64,000 nucleotides of DNA from Flemingiibacterium sp045636145 (GTDB lineage Bacteria; Bacillota; Clostridia; Oscillospirales; CAG-272), in contig JAZTWV010000047.1 of assembly GCA_045636145.1 (NCBI GenBank), forward strand, positions 1 through 64,000, in the 5' to 3' direction. The notes under the pieces were generated by a model that saw only the letters and a list, made by a program, of their open reading frames with translations, did no database searches and was not told the DNA's origin. Position numbers and translations under genes: made by a program. This document shows, piece by piece, positions 50,710-58,698 of this stretch. The first letter of the stretch is position 1; each line of letters begins with the position of its first letter.

Positions 50710-52266
50710 ATGGAACTGAAAAATCTAAACGGACGTGGAGCTCGTATGCTCCTTGTTTATCCCGATTATACGGACCGTGACTGCCAGAGAAGAGTCAGCG
50801 GCGGAAATTACAGTGAGGGACTTGCCTCCATTTCCGCTGTTCTTAAAGAGGGCGGACACCATGTGGAGCTTCTGCATCTTCTGAATCTTCACACCGAGGC
50901 GGATTACAAAAGCCGCCTTGCGGAAAAATCCGAAAACGGTGAATTTGATATTATCGGCTTTTCCATCCGTACCACGGCGTTTCCGGACTGTGTGGACTAT
51001 ATAAAGTGGACAAAGGAGCTTTATCCCAATGCACTTGTAGTCTGCGGAAGCTATCACTGCACGCTTGTACCCGATGAGGTTATGGCGGTTGACGGCGTGG
51101 ACTGCGTATGCGTTGGTGACGGCGAGTATGCGGAGCTTGAGCTGTGCGACAAGATGCGCGACGGCGAGGATTATACGGGTGTTGAGAGCCTTTACTTTAA
51201 AATGCCCGACGGAAGCGTAAAAAAGAATCCCATCCGTCCCCTTTTTGCCGATCTTGACCGCATTCCAATACCGGACTTTGATCTTTTTGATTACGACAAT
51301 CTGGAATCCTCCAAGGTTGGCACGGCTATAGTTGTTGTCAGCCGCGGATGCTTCTATAACTGCACCTACTGCGGAAACGGCAACTTCCGCAAGGTGTATC
51401 CCAACAAAAAGATATACGCTCGCTTCCGCTCACCAGAAAATGCCATACTTTATTTAAAAACATTGCTTAGCAAGCATCCTCAGATCAAGTTTATCAACTT
51501 CCGTGATGCCATATTCAATATGTTCCCCGATTGGTTCGACAAATTCATTGATATGTACACAAAAGAGATAGGTCTTCCGTGTACGGGCAACATACGCTTT
51601 GACATTCTTACCGAGGAAACGGTTAAAAAGATGAAAGCGGCAGGATTCTATACCATTGATATGGGGCTTGAGAGCGGCGACCCCGAAATGCGCTTCAAAT
51701 ATCTCCGCCGCTATCAGACGGATGAGATGATAATACGCTGTTCCGGATGGTTCCACAAGTACGGCATAGCACAGCTTACCTACAACATAATCGGTCTGCC
51801 CTTTGAGGATATTCATCGTGCGCTTAAAACTATAAAGCTCAACGCGCGTATCAAGAGCGACCGCACCATACCGAATATTTTTTACCCCTATGAGGGTACG
51901 GCTCTTTACGAGATATCCAAGGAGGCAGGATTTATACCCGAAGGCGACCTTACAAAGCGCCGTGTGCCGCTCGTACAGCCGCAGTTCCCTGAGGAGCAGG
52001 TGCTTTTCATTGAAGCGTATTTCATGCACTTCGTGAAGCGCTACAAACGTGCCTATGCCATGCCTGAGTGGCTTGGCAAACCCTATGAGCGGTGGCTTGA
52101 CAAGCGCGTTACGGGCAAACACGTGCCCTACAAGCTTCTTGTGAAGCTTCACGATATTTACGCGGCAGGACGCAACAGGCTGAAAGACTTTCTTGTAAAC
52201 AAGATGCCGAAGGTGTATGTGAAGCTTCGTATGCTTAAGCATCACAAGAGAGCAAAGGTAAAGTAA
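50710..52266 (+). CDS. B12-binding-domain radical SAM protein
   Basis: 518 residues. The N-terminal ~150 residues have the cobalamin-binding Rossmann layout (RMLLVYPDY ... VDCVCVGDGEY). The radical SAM core starts ~205 with VVSRGCFYNCTYCGNGNF (CxxxCxxC cluster ligands) and later MGLESGDPE. The C-terminal ~130 residues are basic. Members often methylate or rearrange lipids, peptides or cofactors; the substrate is unknown. A ferredoxin gene follows at once, probably its electron donor. Confidence 0.85.
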   Translation: MELKNLNGRGARMLLVYPDYTDRDCQRRVSGGNYSEGLASISAVLKEGGHHVELLHLLNLHTEADYKSRLAEKSENGEFDIIGFSIRTTAFPDCVDYIKWTKELYPNALVVCGSYHCTLVPDEVMAVDGVDCVCVGDGEYAELELCDKMRDGEDYTGVESLYFKMPDGSVKKNPIRPLFADLDRIPIPDFDLFDYDNLESSKVGTAIVVVSRGCFYNCTYCGNGNFRKVYPNKKIYARFRSPENAILYLKTLLSKHPQIKFINFRDAIFNMFPDWFDKFIDMYTKEIGLPCTGNIRFDILTEETVKKMKAAGFYTIDMGLESGDPEMRFKYLRRYQTDEMIIRCSGWFHKYGIAQLTYNIIGLPFEDIHRALKTIKLNARIKSDRTIPNIFYPYEGTALYEISKEAGFIPEGDLTKRRVPLVQPQFPEEQVLFIEAYFMHFVKRYKRAYAMPEWLGKPYERWLDKRVTGKHVPYKLLVKLHDIYAAGRNRLKDFLVNKMPKVYVKLRMLKHHKRAKVK

Positions 52267-52279
52267 AAGGAGAATAAGA

Positions 52280-52456
52280 ATGGCACATTATATAGACAGA
52301 GAAAAGTGCATATGCTGTGCAACCTGCGATGTGGAATGTCCGTTCCATGCGGTAATAATCAGTCCGGAGGGAAAGTTCAGCATTGACGAGGAAAAATGCC
52401 GCGACTGCAAAAAGTGCGCCGAGGCGTGCCCCATGGACGCTATAAGCAAAAAATAA
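52280..52456 (+). CDS. Small 2[4Fe-4S] ferredoxin
   Basis: 58 residues, ATG 52280 after AAAAGGAG, 13 nt downstream of the radical SAM gene. Two cluster motifs: CICCATCDVECP and CRDCKKCAEACP. Cytoplasmic electron carrier, most likely serving the preceding radical SAM protein. Confidence 0.9.
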   Translation: MAHYIDREKCICCATCDVECPFHAVIISPEGKFSIDEEKCRDCKKCAEACPMDAISKK

Positions 52457-52479
52457 GCGCGGCGGATAAAAAAATGACA

Positions 52480-52534
52480 AAATCCCCTTAGAGGAAGCTT
52501 GAAAACATAAAGACAAGCTTCTTTCAGGGGGATT
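52480..52534 (+). terminator. Terminator after the ferredoxin gene
   Basis: AAATCCCC (52480-52487) pairs with GGGGATTT (52527-52534), and GAAGCTTG with CAAGCTTC inside it. Confidence 0.65.
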
Positions 52535-52573
52535 TGCTGTTTTGCAGACTTTTTTGGGGCGTGATTCGCGCTT

Positions 52574-52652
52574 CCGTAGGGCAGGGGCTTGCTCCTGCCG
52601 TTTGTGTAGATGAAAGTGATATTAGACGGCGGGAGTAACCCCCCGCCCTACG
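52574..52652. repeat. Dispersed inverted repeat, copy 3
   Basis: Arms 52574-52603 (CCGTAGGGCAGGGGC ...) and 52625-52652 (ACGGCGGGAGTAACC ...), in the opposite arm order from copies 1 and 2, between convergent genes. Confidence 0.8.
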
Positions 52653-52734
52653 GTGTGGAGAGGTGTAATCTTTTTTTCGGGTATTTGACGTGCCCATGGA
52701 TGCGGATACATATCCGCACATTGCGAATAAAAAA

Positions 52735-52763
52735 GATGCGGTACGCCGCTGGCGTACCGCATC
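52735..52763 (-). terminator. Terminator of the large SLH protein gene
   Basis: A perfect 13-bp stem GATGCGGTACGCC/GGCGTACCGCATC, followed by CTTTTTTATT on the minus strand. A second perfect hairpin, TGCGGATA-CA-TATCCGCA, is at 52701-52718. Confidence 0.9.
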
Positions 52764-52773
52764 TGAGGATGAA

Positions 52774-55557
52774 TTATTCTACAGTAAAGTCAGAGGTGAA
52801 TTTCACGCCGTTTACCTTGAAGCTGAGTCTGTAGCTGCCTGCCTCAAGAGTTGTGCCGGTGGTTATCTCAAAGGAGAAGGTATCGGTGTCAAGGAGAGCG
52901 GTCTCAAAGCCTTCGCTGTCAACTGTGGTGTACTCCTTGGTGTCGGCATCGTACAGCTTCAGTGAGGTGAACTCATAGGAGTCAGCACTGCGGAGATCCT
53001 CTGCCGCCGCCACGGTGATCTTGCCCTCTGCATATTCTGCGGTGAAGGTTGCATCGCCGAGAAGGATAACAGACTTAACAGCGCCGTTTTCGGTAATTAC
53101 CTCAACGTTACCCATGAATACGTCCTTGATAGAGAGGCTGTCAACAGTCTCGTCGTTGTTAAGAACGGTAAACTTAACGCCGCTTGCAAGCTTGTAGGTC
53201 TCGCCGCCTACTGTTATAGTAGTGGGAGTGTAGCCGGATACGATACCGCTTGCTACCTCAGCCGCAGTGGTGGAGATAAGACCGTCAATGCCGGTGAGAT
53301 AATTTGTACCCTCTGCAAGCTCAGCGCTTCTTGACTTCATGGTTTCAATCTTGCCGGTGGAGAGATCAAGTACGATGTAGAGGTTGTAAACAGTGCCGTC
53401 AACAAGCTCCTTGCCTGCATGGCGGATTACCTTTACAGCGGTAGATGCAGAGTCTACACTGCCGAGGCTTCCGTCAGAAATATACATGTAGCGGAGAGTT
53501 TCAACAGAGCCTACCTCGTTGTCGAAAATTGCGGTTACGGATGCGCCGTCATTTATGGTAATTGTTGAAGTGTATGCGCCTGTTACCTTTGTAAAGGTGT
53601 CGCCGATCTTCACGATTATCACGGTATTGTCATTCATGACAAACTTAACGGACGATGCGCCGTCCGCAGTTGAGATAAGGGATTCTGCGCTTCCTGCGGA
53701 GATGGTGTGATAGGATGTGCCGGAGGTTACGGTGCTGGAGCTTGCCTCGTCTATAGCGAACGCGATCTCATCGTTGCGGCTGCTTGACTGAACGAACTTG
53801 TCATCGCCGGAAACGATGGTGCCGCCGCTTACAGTACGGGGGATAAGGGTGTACTCACCCTCTGCATCAACGGTGTAGCGATATACTTCACCGGGAGTTA
53901 CGGTGCGGTTGGAAACCATGATGGTCTCCTCCTTGCCGTCGATTACAGCTTCCATTACATAACCAAACTTGCCGTCGGCGAATACGGGAGTGGTCTCGCT
54001 CTCTGCAATAAGGTACTTGGAGGGAGCCTTTACAGTGGTAGAAGAGGTTTCTACCGCGAGTATCTGATCTCCGTATACTACAATGCTTACGGTTTCACCT
54101 ACGCCAAGCTGTGCATAGATGTCCTCGGCATCAATACCAAGCATCTCGTTTCCGAGAGTGTAGCGAGTGCCGCCGATGGTAGCGGTAGTTCTTGTGAGGC
54201 GTGTAACCTTTGCAGGATCACTTACGGGAAGGACAGCCGCGATTTCAAGAGTTTCGTTGCCCTCATTGAAGTAGTAGAGAACATAATCGCCGCTCTGGGC
54301 CTTGTGGGGATTGATTACGGTAAGCTCTTCTTCCTCGATGCCGCCTGCAATGTTTATCTCGCCGTCCTCGATTTCAAGCATATCGAAAGCGAAGGGCTTT
54401 ATGATAAGACGGCTTGCGGTGGTGCTTTCCTTAGAGTCAAAGATAAGATGTGCGTCGAATGCTCCGGTGAGCTCGGAAAGGTCTTCGTTTGTTGTAATCT
54501 GAACGAGGGTATCATCATCTGCGTGTGCATAAACGAGAAGCTCGTTGGAGTTGGTGGACAGTGCATCGGAAAGCTCCTCAACTACCTGATACTTAACTCC
54601 CTCGATGAGTACATACTCATAGTCCTCGTCAACCTCAATCTTTTCTGCCGCAACGCTCTTGCCAAGCTCGGTGCAGCCGATAACGCTTACAAGACCGGAC
54701 TTGTCGTCGCGCTTGTAAACAAGCTTATAGCTTCTGCCGAGGTGCGCATCTGCGTCGCCCTCAAGCTCAAGCTCGTCATACTTTACGGTAATAAGACCGT
54801 CATCGGTATGAACTGTGATGTAGCCTTCCTTGGTAACGGAAGAAACGCCTTCAAGTGCGTAGCTGTTGGTTGCAACAATAACGCTTTCGCTTATCTCGTA
54901 ACCAAATACACGCTCTGCAATGGTGGTGGACTCATAGAATGTAGAGCCGTTAGCCGCGGTTTTGGGGATGAGGTACTCTGCGGTTACAGCGTTGTAAAGA
55001 AGTCCCGCGATTTCCGCACGGGTGAGCACCTTGGTGTAATCAACATCCTCCATACCGTCGTCAAGCCCAAGCTTAAGCGCGGTGTCGATGTAGGTCCAAG
55101 GATAGCCTGCATTCATTTTTGCGGTGTCGTGACCGAGTGCACGCACCAGCATGGTCATGGCATCCTGCATGGTGATTCCCTCGGTAGGCTCGAATGTGGT
55201 TGCGGATGTACCGAGGATGTAGCCGGAAGCGTTTGCCCAGGAGATAGCACCGTGGTAGGTGTCGTCGTAGAGGTCGGTGAACGCAGTAGAGTTGATTCTG
55301 CCTGCGCTGTCCTTGCCGATCATAAGTCTGAACAGAAGCATTGCCATCTGCTCACGGGTAACTTTTTCATCGGGTGAAAATTCGGTGTCGCTTGTACCCT
55401 TAATGACTCCTATATCGGAAAGGATCTCGATCTGCTCAGCGTAGCGGTCACTAGGTGTAATATCATCGTAGGACTTCGCCTGAGCGCCGGTCATAAGTGC
55501 GGTCACTATCATGAGTGTCGCAAGAGAGCCGGACATGATTCTTTTGAGATTTCTCAT
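52774..55557 (-). CDS. Large S-layer-homology surface protein
   Basis: 927 residues. Signal peptide of ~28 residues ending AQA. Three SLH repeats (~30-190): YAEQIEILSDIGVIKGTS...REQMAMLLFRLM, then AISWANASGYILGTS...MTMLVRAL, then TALKLGLDDG...RAEIAGLLYNAV. They should bind wall polysaccharide. The remaining ~730 residues are Thr/Ser/Asp/Glu-rich, low in Cys and likely beta-rich, with no catalytic motif seen. Strong promoter and structured leader suggest high expression, so it may be an S-layer or matrix protein. Confidence 0.85.
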   Translation of the reverse strand: MRNLKRIMSGSLATLMIVTALMTGAQAKSYDDITPSDRYAEQIEILSDIGVIKGTSDTEFSPDEKVTREQMAMLLFRLMIGKDSAGRINSTAFTDLYDDTYHGAISWANASGYILGTSATTFEPTEGITMQDAMTMLVRALGHDTAKMNAGYPWTYIDTALKLGLDDGMEDVDYTKVLTRAEIAGLLYNAVTAEYLIPKTAANGSTFYESTTIAERVFGYEISESVIVATNSYALEGVSSVTKEGYITVHTDDGLITVKYDELELEGDADAHLGRSYKLVYKRDDKSGLVSVIGCTELGKSVAAEKIEVDEDYEYVLIEGVKYQVVEELSDALSTNSNELLVYAHADDDTLVQITTNEDLSELTGAFDAHLIFDSKESTTASRLIIKPFAFDMLEIEDGEINIAGGIEEEELTVINPHKAQSGDYVLYYFNEGNETLEIAAVLPVSDPAKVTRLTRTTATIGGTRYTLGNEMLGIDAEDIYAQLGVGETVSIVVYGDQILAVETSSTTVKAPSKYLIAESETTPVFADGKFGYVMEAVIDGKEETIMVSNRTVTPGEVYRYTVDAEGEYTLIPRTVSGGTIVSGDDKFVQSSSRNDEIAFAIDEASSSTVTSGTSYHTISAGSAESLISTADGASSVKFVMNDNTVIIVKIGDTFTKVTGAYTSTITINDGASVTAIFDNEVGSVETLRYMYISDGSLGSVDSASTAVKVIRHAGKELVDGTVYNLYIVLDLSTGKIETMKSRSAELAEGTNYLTGIDGLISTTAAEVASGIVSGYTPTTITVGGETYKLASGVKFTVLNNDETVDSLSIKDVFMGNVEVITENGAVKSVILLGDATFTAEYAEGKITVAAAEDLRSADSYEFTSLKLYDADTKEYTTVDSEGFETALLDTDTFSFEITTGTTLEAGSYRLSFKVNGVKFTSDFTVE

Positions 55558-55586
55558 AGTCTTGGATATCCTCCATATATTTATGA

Positions 55587-55633
55587 TTCACAGACGAGCC
55601 GCATCCGTTTGTCAGATGCCCTCGCCGTGTGAA
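55587..55633 (-). other. Structured 5' leader of the SLH protein
   Basis: TTCACA/TGTGAA at the base, then GCGAG paired to CTCGT, then GCATC/GATGC, around a 9-nt loop. It begins close to the predicted transcription start, the place of mRNA-stabilising 5' hairpins. Confidence 0.55.
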
Positions 55634-55636
55634 TAT

Positions 55637-55665
55637 ATGATAACATACGGCAGGCGAGAAATCAA
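55637..55665 (-). promoter_or_regulatory. Promoter of the SLH protein gene
   Basis: TTGATT and TATCAT with a 17-bp spacer. Confidence 0.65.
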
Positions 55666-55770
55666 GATTTTTGGTGCATATGTTATAAAACTGTCATTGT
55701 TATTTATAGAAAATCTATAAATAATGAATAATTTTCCAATCCTCCAGATAATACTTGATAGAGTATGAAA

Positions 55771-55806
55771 AATATCCCCACGCAGTCATATCATGCGTGG
55801 GGATAT
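55771..55806 (-). terminator. Terminator of the DUF4358-type lipoprotein gene
   Basis: A perfect 14-bp stem AATATCCCCACGCA/TGCGTGGGGATATT, then ATTTTTCAT on the minus strand. Confidence 0.85.
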
Positions 55807-55827
55807 TGATATATTTATGAATTCCGA

Positions 55828-56349
55828 TCATTCGGGAAGTTCCGTTTTGCCAAGAAGATAGTTTTCAACTGCGTCGAACACATCGTCCTTTACGTCCTCG
55901 GAGAGTATGCAGTACATTACATACTGCCCCATTATCTTAACGGTTGCCGACTGAAGCTTAGGCTTCTCCTCGGGCATATATTCTTCCATCCAGGTATCAA
56001 GACGCATGGCGAGATATCCGCCAACGGTGTCCTTGACACCTGTCACAGCCTCTTCGGATGGGGCTTTGAATATGCCGTATTCGTCGATGTTTATTCCGCT
56101 TGACTGAATTTTTACTACATGACCGCCGGAGTTTGACAGGTCAATTTTCATCATACCTTCGATATAATCGTCGGGGACGGCAGTCATACTGCTTCCTTCG
56201 GGAAGTGCGGCATCAGCCACAGCCGCAAGCTCGGAGGGAGCGATAGAATTGCTGTAATGAACGGTCTCTGTACCGCAGGATGCAGTGAGTACGCATCCGA
56301 GAGCAAGGGTTATTACAAAAACAAAGGATAAAAATCTTTTTTGTGACAT
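55828..56349 (-). CDS. DUF4358-type lipoprotein
   Basis: Start set at ATG 56349 (MSQKRFLSF), 9 nt after AAAGGA. 173 residues. Signal peptide with lipobox LTASC. The rest is like DUF4358 proteins of clostridia (YIEGMMKIDLSNS..., a helix VDTVGGYLAMRLDTW-like segment and QYVMYCILSE). Extracellular side of the membrane; role unknown. 22 nt after the SGNH hydrolase-like gene, probably the same transcript. Confidence 0.7.
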   Translation of the reverse strand: MSQKRFLSFVFVITLALGCVLTASCGTETVHYSNSIAPSELAAVADAALPEGSSMTAVPDDYIEGMMKIDLSNSGGHVVKIQSSGINIDEYGIFKAPSEEAVTGVKDTVGGYLAMRLDTWMEEYMPEEKPKLQSATVKIMGQYVMYCILSEDVKDDVFDAVENYLLGKTELPE

Positions 56350-56371
56350 TTTTCCAGATCCTTTCAAAAAA

Positions 56372-57370
56372 TTATTCGGTTATATATGCGTGTGTGCGAA
56401 GATTGTCAAGCTCAAGTGTAAATGATGTTGAATTGAGGTGCATTCCGTCGCCGTTGTGATACTCCTCCGGAAGCCACCCTTCGGAATCACAGAGCACGGA
56501 ATAGGTGTCCACAAATTTAACGCCCGTCTCGTTTGCCACTTCAACAATCCAATGGTTAGCGGCGCGTATCTTATCATTGTTTATCGAATTAAGATGTTCA
56601 TAGGTGCGTGCCACGGGGAACATGGACTGACAGATTATTTTGGTGTCCGGGCTTGCTTCGGCAATGCTTGTAAGCATTTTTTTGTATTCGGACTTGAAAT
56701 ATTCCTCATCCATAAATGAAACACCGTTAACACCAAGGGTTATTACAAGGTATTCCGGCTGTTTTGCTGCGGCGGCTTCCTTAATGGTAAGCTCAGCACC
56801 CGTTTCTGGATAAACGATTTTTGCAAAAGAAACCTGAGAGAGGGTCAGTGTACCGCTTGCAGGAGTCCACACCTGAGTTGTATCACGTCCGCCCTCAAGC
56901 ATTTTGTAGGCGCGCAGTCCGTATGTGGTGGAGTCGCCGAGAAATACGATTTTACCGATATAGTCCGGTCCTGCATCATCTGTTGAGCCAAGAACCGTGT
57001 CCGGATACTCCGAAAGGAATTTTTCCCACTCATCGGTGGAATTTTTTGTGGGTTCAGCTACCGGAGTGTAGTCGGCAGGAGCCACAGTCACCGCCGGAGA
57101 TGTAACAACGGGTGCGGTATCGTGGGTATCAACGCTTTCCGTCTGTACATCAGAAACTGCCGCTGTGTCAGCCGCAGTTTCGGCGGAATCTTCATCATTT
57201 CCGGCACCGTGCTCCGCGAAGAGCGGAGTCGTATCGGCGGTAGTTTCGTCCGCACCTGTGGCGTGGCGTATTGTAGATACCGACACGAGAATTATGAGCG
57301 CGGCTATAATTACGAATATTATTCCCGCGGCGGCTTTATACATGAGTCCTTCATTGTTGCTGGTGTTCAC
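56372..57370 (-). CDS. Membrane-anchored SGNH hydrolase-like protein
   Basis: 332 residues. One N-terminal helix (AAAGIIFVIIAALIILVSV), then a Thr/Ala/Asp-rich linker to ~130. The SGNH/GDSL domain shows IVFLGDSTTYG (nucleophile Ser), ITLGVNGV (Asn) and GDGMHLNST (Asp-x-x-His). Likely an extracytoplasmic esterase acting on wall polymers or lipids. 32 nt after the upstream membrane-protein gene. Confidence 0.82.
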   Translation of the reverse strand: MNTSNNEGLMYKAAAGIIFVIIAALIILVSVSTIRHATGADETTADTTPLFAEHGAGNDEDSAETAADTAAVSDVQTESVDTHDTAPVVTSPAVTVAPADYTPVAEPTKNSTDEWEKFLSEYPDTVLGSTDDAGPDYIGKIVFLGDSTTYGLRAYKMLEGGRDTTQVWTPASGTLTLSQVSFAKIVYPETGAELTIKEAAAAKQPEYLVITLGVNGVSFMDEEYFKSEYKKMLTSIAEASPDTKIICQSMFPVARTYEHLNSINNDKIRAANHWIVEVANETGVKFVDTYSVLCDSEGWLPEEYHNGDGMHLNSTSFTLELDNLRTHAYITE

Positions 57371-57402
57371 TTTTTATGTTCCTCCGATATGGGTTGGTAA
57401 TC

Positions 57403-57861
57403 TTATTTACTGTAATGGTTCCCGAATTTAGCCTCGTATTCAAGCTCTTCTGTAGCGCGGTTTTTCTTGATACTGTGTACTATCAGAGCAATAAATGCGA
57501 TGATAAGATACAGAACCGCGAAGATGAGAGAGCGGACAATTATCTGCGATATATCGGTATACACACCGGGGATTATGATAGCCACAATTGCCCATACAAA
57601 AAGGCATCCGAGAAAATGAAAAAGCAGTCGCAGGGACAGAGAATAGTCAAGCCGCCATACGAGATTCAGTGCGGCAACGGCGATACAGGCGAGAAAAATA
57701 AGTGCCGCCGAGCCGAGACTTAAAAATTTTCCGGCAGTGCCGCCGTTTGTGGGAGCGAGCTGATTAAATGCTGTGGCAATTATGAGAATGATAAATTCCG
57801 ATGCGGTAAAGTACAGGCAAGCACTGTACAGGATCTGTTTAAGCTTTTTCAATATGTTCAT
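57403..57861 (-). CDS. Small four-helix membrane protein
   Basis: 152 residues with four hydrophobic segments (~18-34, 48-66, 80-100, 110-132) and a charged tail. The layout is reminiscent of DUF3021 proteins, but I see no decisive motif. Likely first gene of a unit with the SGNH and lipoprotein genes. Confidence 0.6.
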   Translation of the reverse strand: MNILKKLKQILYSACLYFTASEFIILIIATAFNQLAPTNGGTAGKFLSLGSAALIFLACIAVAALNLVWRLDYSLSLRLLFHFLGCLFVWAIVAIIIPGVYTDISQIIVRSLIFAVLYLIIAFIALIVHSIKKNRATEELEYEAKFGNHYSK

Positions 57862-57908
57862 GCATAATTTCCTTTTTGATCGTTTACGTAAAATTACCCG
57901 TATTGTAT

Positions 57909-57937
57909 ATCATACCACTTTACTTAAGATTTTTCAA
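57909..57937 (-). promoter_or_regulatory. Promoter of the membrane protein / SGNH / lipoprotein unit
   Basis: TTGAAA and TATGAT, 17-bp spacer, TGG before the -10. Confidence 0.7.
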
Positions 57938-57994
57938 CCTCACGCAGAAAATATTTATAAATCCGTAATCGTTTCATAACAATTTAGGTGCTTT

Positions 57995-58058
57995 TTGGTC
58001 GAAAAAACTCGATTTGTCGGCTCATTCGCGAAATCGGTGAAAATAAGTAAAAAATATT
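57995..58058 (+). promoter_or_regulatory. 0A-box-like cluster upstream of nusB
   Basis: TTGGTCGAA (57995-58003) and TTTGTCGGC (58013-58021) resemble the Spo0A box at 8/9 and 7/9. The order and spacing resemble the minus-strand reading of 18429-18400. 58034-58058 (TCGGTGAAAATAAGTAAAAA...) nearly repeats 20087-20110. It is in the 381-nt gap 57862-58242, which otherwise holds the two divergent promoters and the nusB leader. Confidence 0.45.
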
Positions 58059-58091
58059 CGCTGGGATGATGCATAAATTTGCGTATAATGA

Positions 58092-58120
58092 TTGACTTTT
58101 GCACCAAAAAAATGTATAAT
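58092..58120 (+). promoter_or_regulatory. Promoter of the nusB-xseA-ispA-nadK operon
   Basis: TTGACT (58092-58097) and TATAAT (58115-58120), 17-bp spacer. The leader is about 115 nt. Confidence 0.78.
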
Positions 58121-58187
58121 ATATTATGTGTAGCTATTTCTATGTATAATCATGCGGTGATCCTCCAAAAAAGAGGGCACAGCATAT

Positions 58188-58334
58188 ATGAAAGATGGTC
58201 TGAAAGGAAGCTTTCGCTTCGCGAAAGCATTGGTTATTTGCAATGGAAGAAAACATCAAAGCTCCGATAACACGTCATACGGCGCGCGAGTATGTATTTG
58301 CGCTCCTGTTTGCAAGGGCGTTCTCTCCGGATGA
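58188..58334 (+). promoter_or_regulatory. Upstream ORF and hairpin over the nusB start
   Basis: A 48-codon frame (MKDGLKGSFRFAKALVIC...) starts 10 nt after GAGGG and overlaps the nusB start out of frame. nusB itself has no close ribosome site: AAAGGAAG (58203-58210) is 32 nt away, with a perfect hairpin GCTTTCGC-TTC-GCGAAAGC (58210-58228) between. Folding would bring the site to within ~14 nt of the ATG. Confidence 0.4.
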
Positions 58335-58698
58335 GCCGGCAGATGAATTTTACGCCCTTGAGCTTGAAAATGCCGAGATAGAGTTCGGAGATCAGATAGA
58401 TTATGTTCACGACGTATTTTTCGGTATCACGGACAACCTTACCGAGATAGACGAGAAAATTTCCGCGGCGGCAGAGGGATGGGCACTCAGCCGTATTGCC
58501 AAGGTTACACTTGCAATTATGCGCGTGTGCGTTTTTGAAATGATGAACGTCTCCGATGTCCCGAAGCGCGTTGCTCTTAACGAAGCGGTGGAGCTTGCAA
58601 AGAAATATGACGACGATAATGCTCCGGCGTTCATAAACGGTGTACTTAACACAATTTCACACGCTTTGCCTGACCGTCCCTGCGATATTGATTCATGA
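58243..58698 (+). CDS. nusB: Transcription antitermination factor NusB
   Basis: 151 residues. ITRHTAREYVFALLFA is the RNA-binding helix of NusB, and the C-terminal half (RVALNEAVELAKKYDDDNAPAFINGVLN) is diagnostic. With NusE it supports rRNA antitermination. First gene of a housekeeping operon. No in-frame upstream start codon exists. Confidence 0.93.
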   Translation: MEENIKAPITRHTAREYVFALLFARAFSPDEPADEFYALELENAEIEFGDQIDYVHDVFFGITDNLTEIDEKISAAAEGWALSRIAKVTLAIMRVCVFEMMNVSDVPKRVALNEAVELAKKYDDDNAPAFINGVLNTISHALPDRPCDIDS

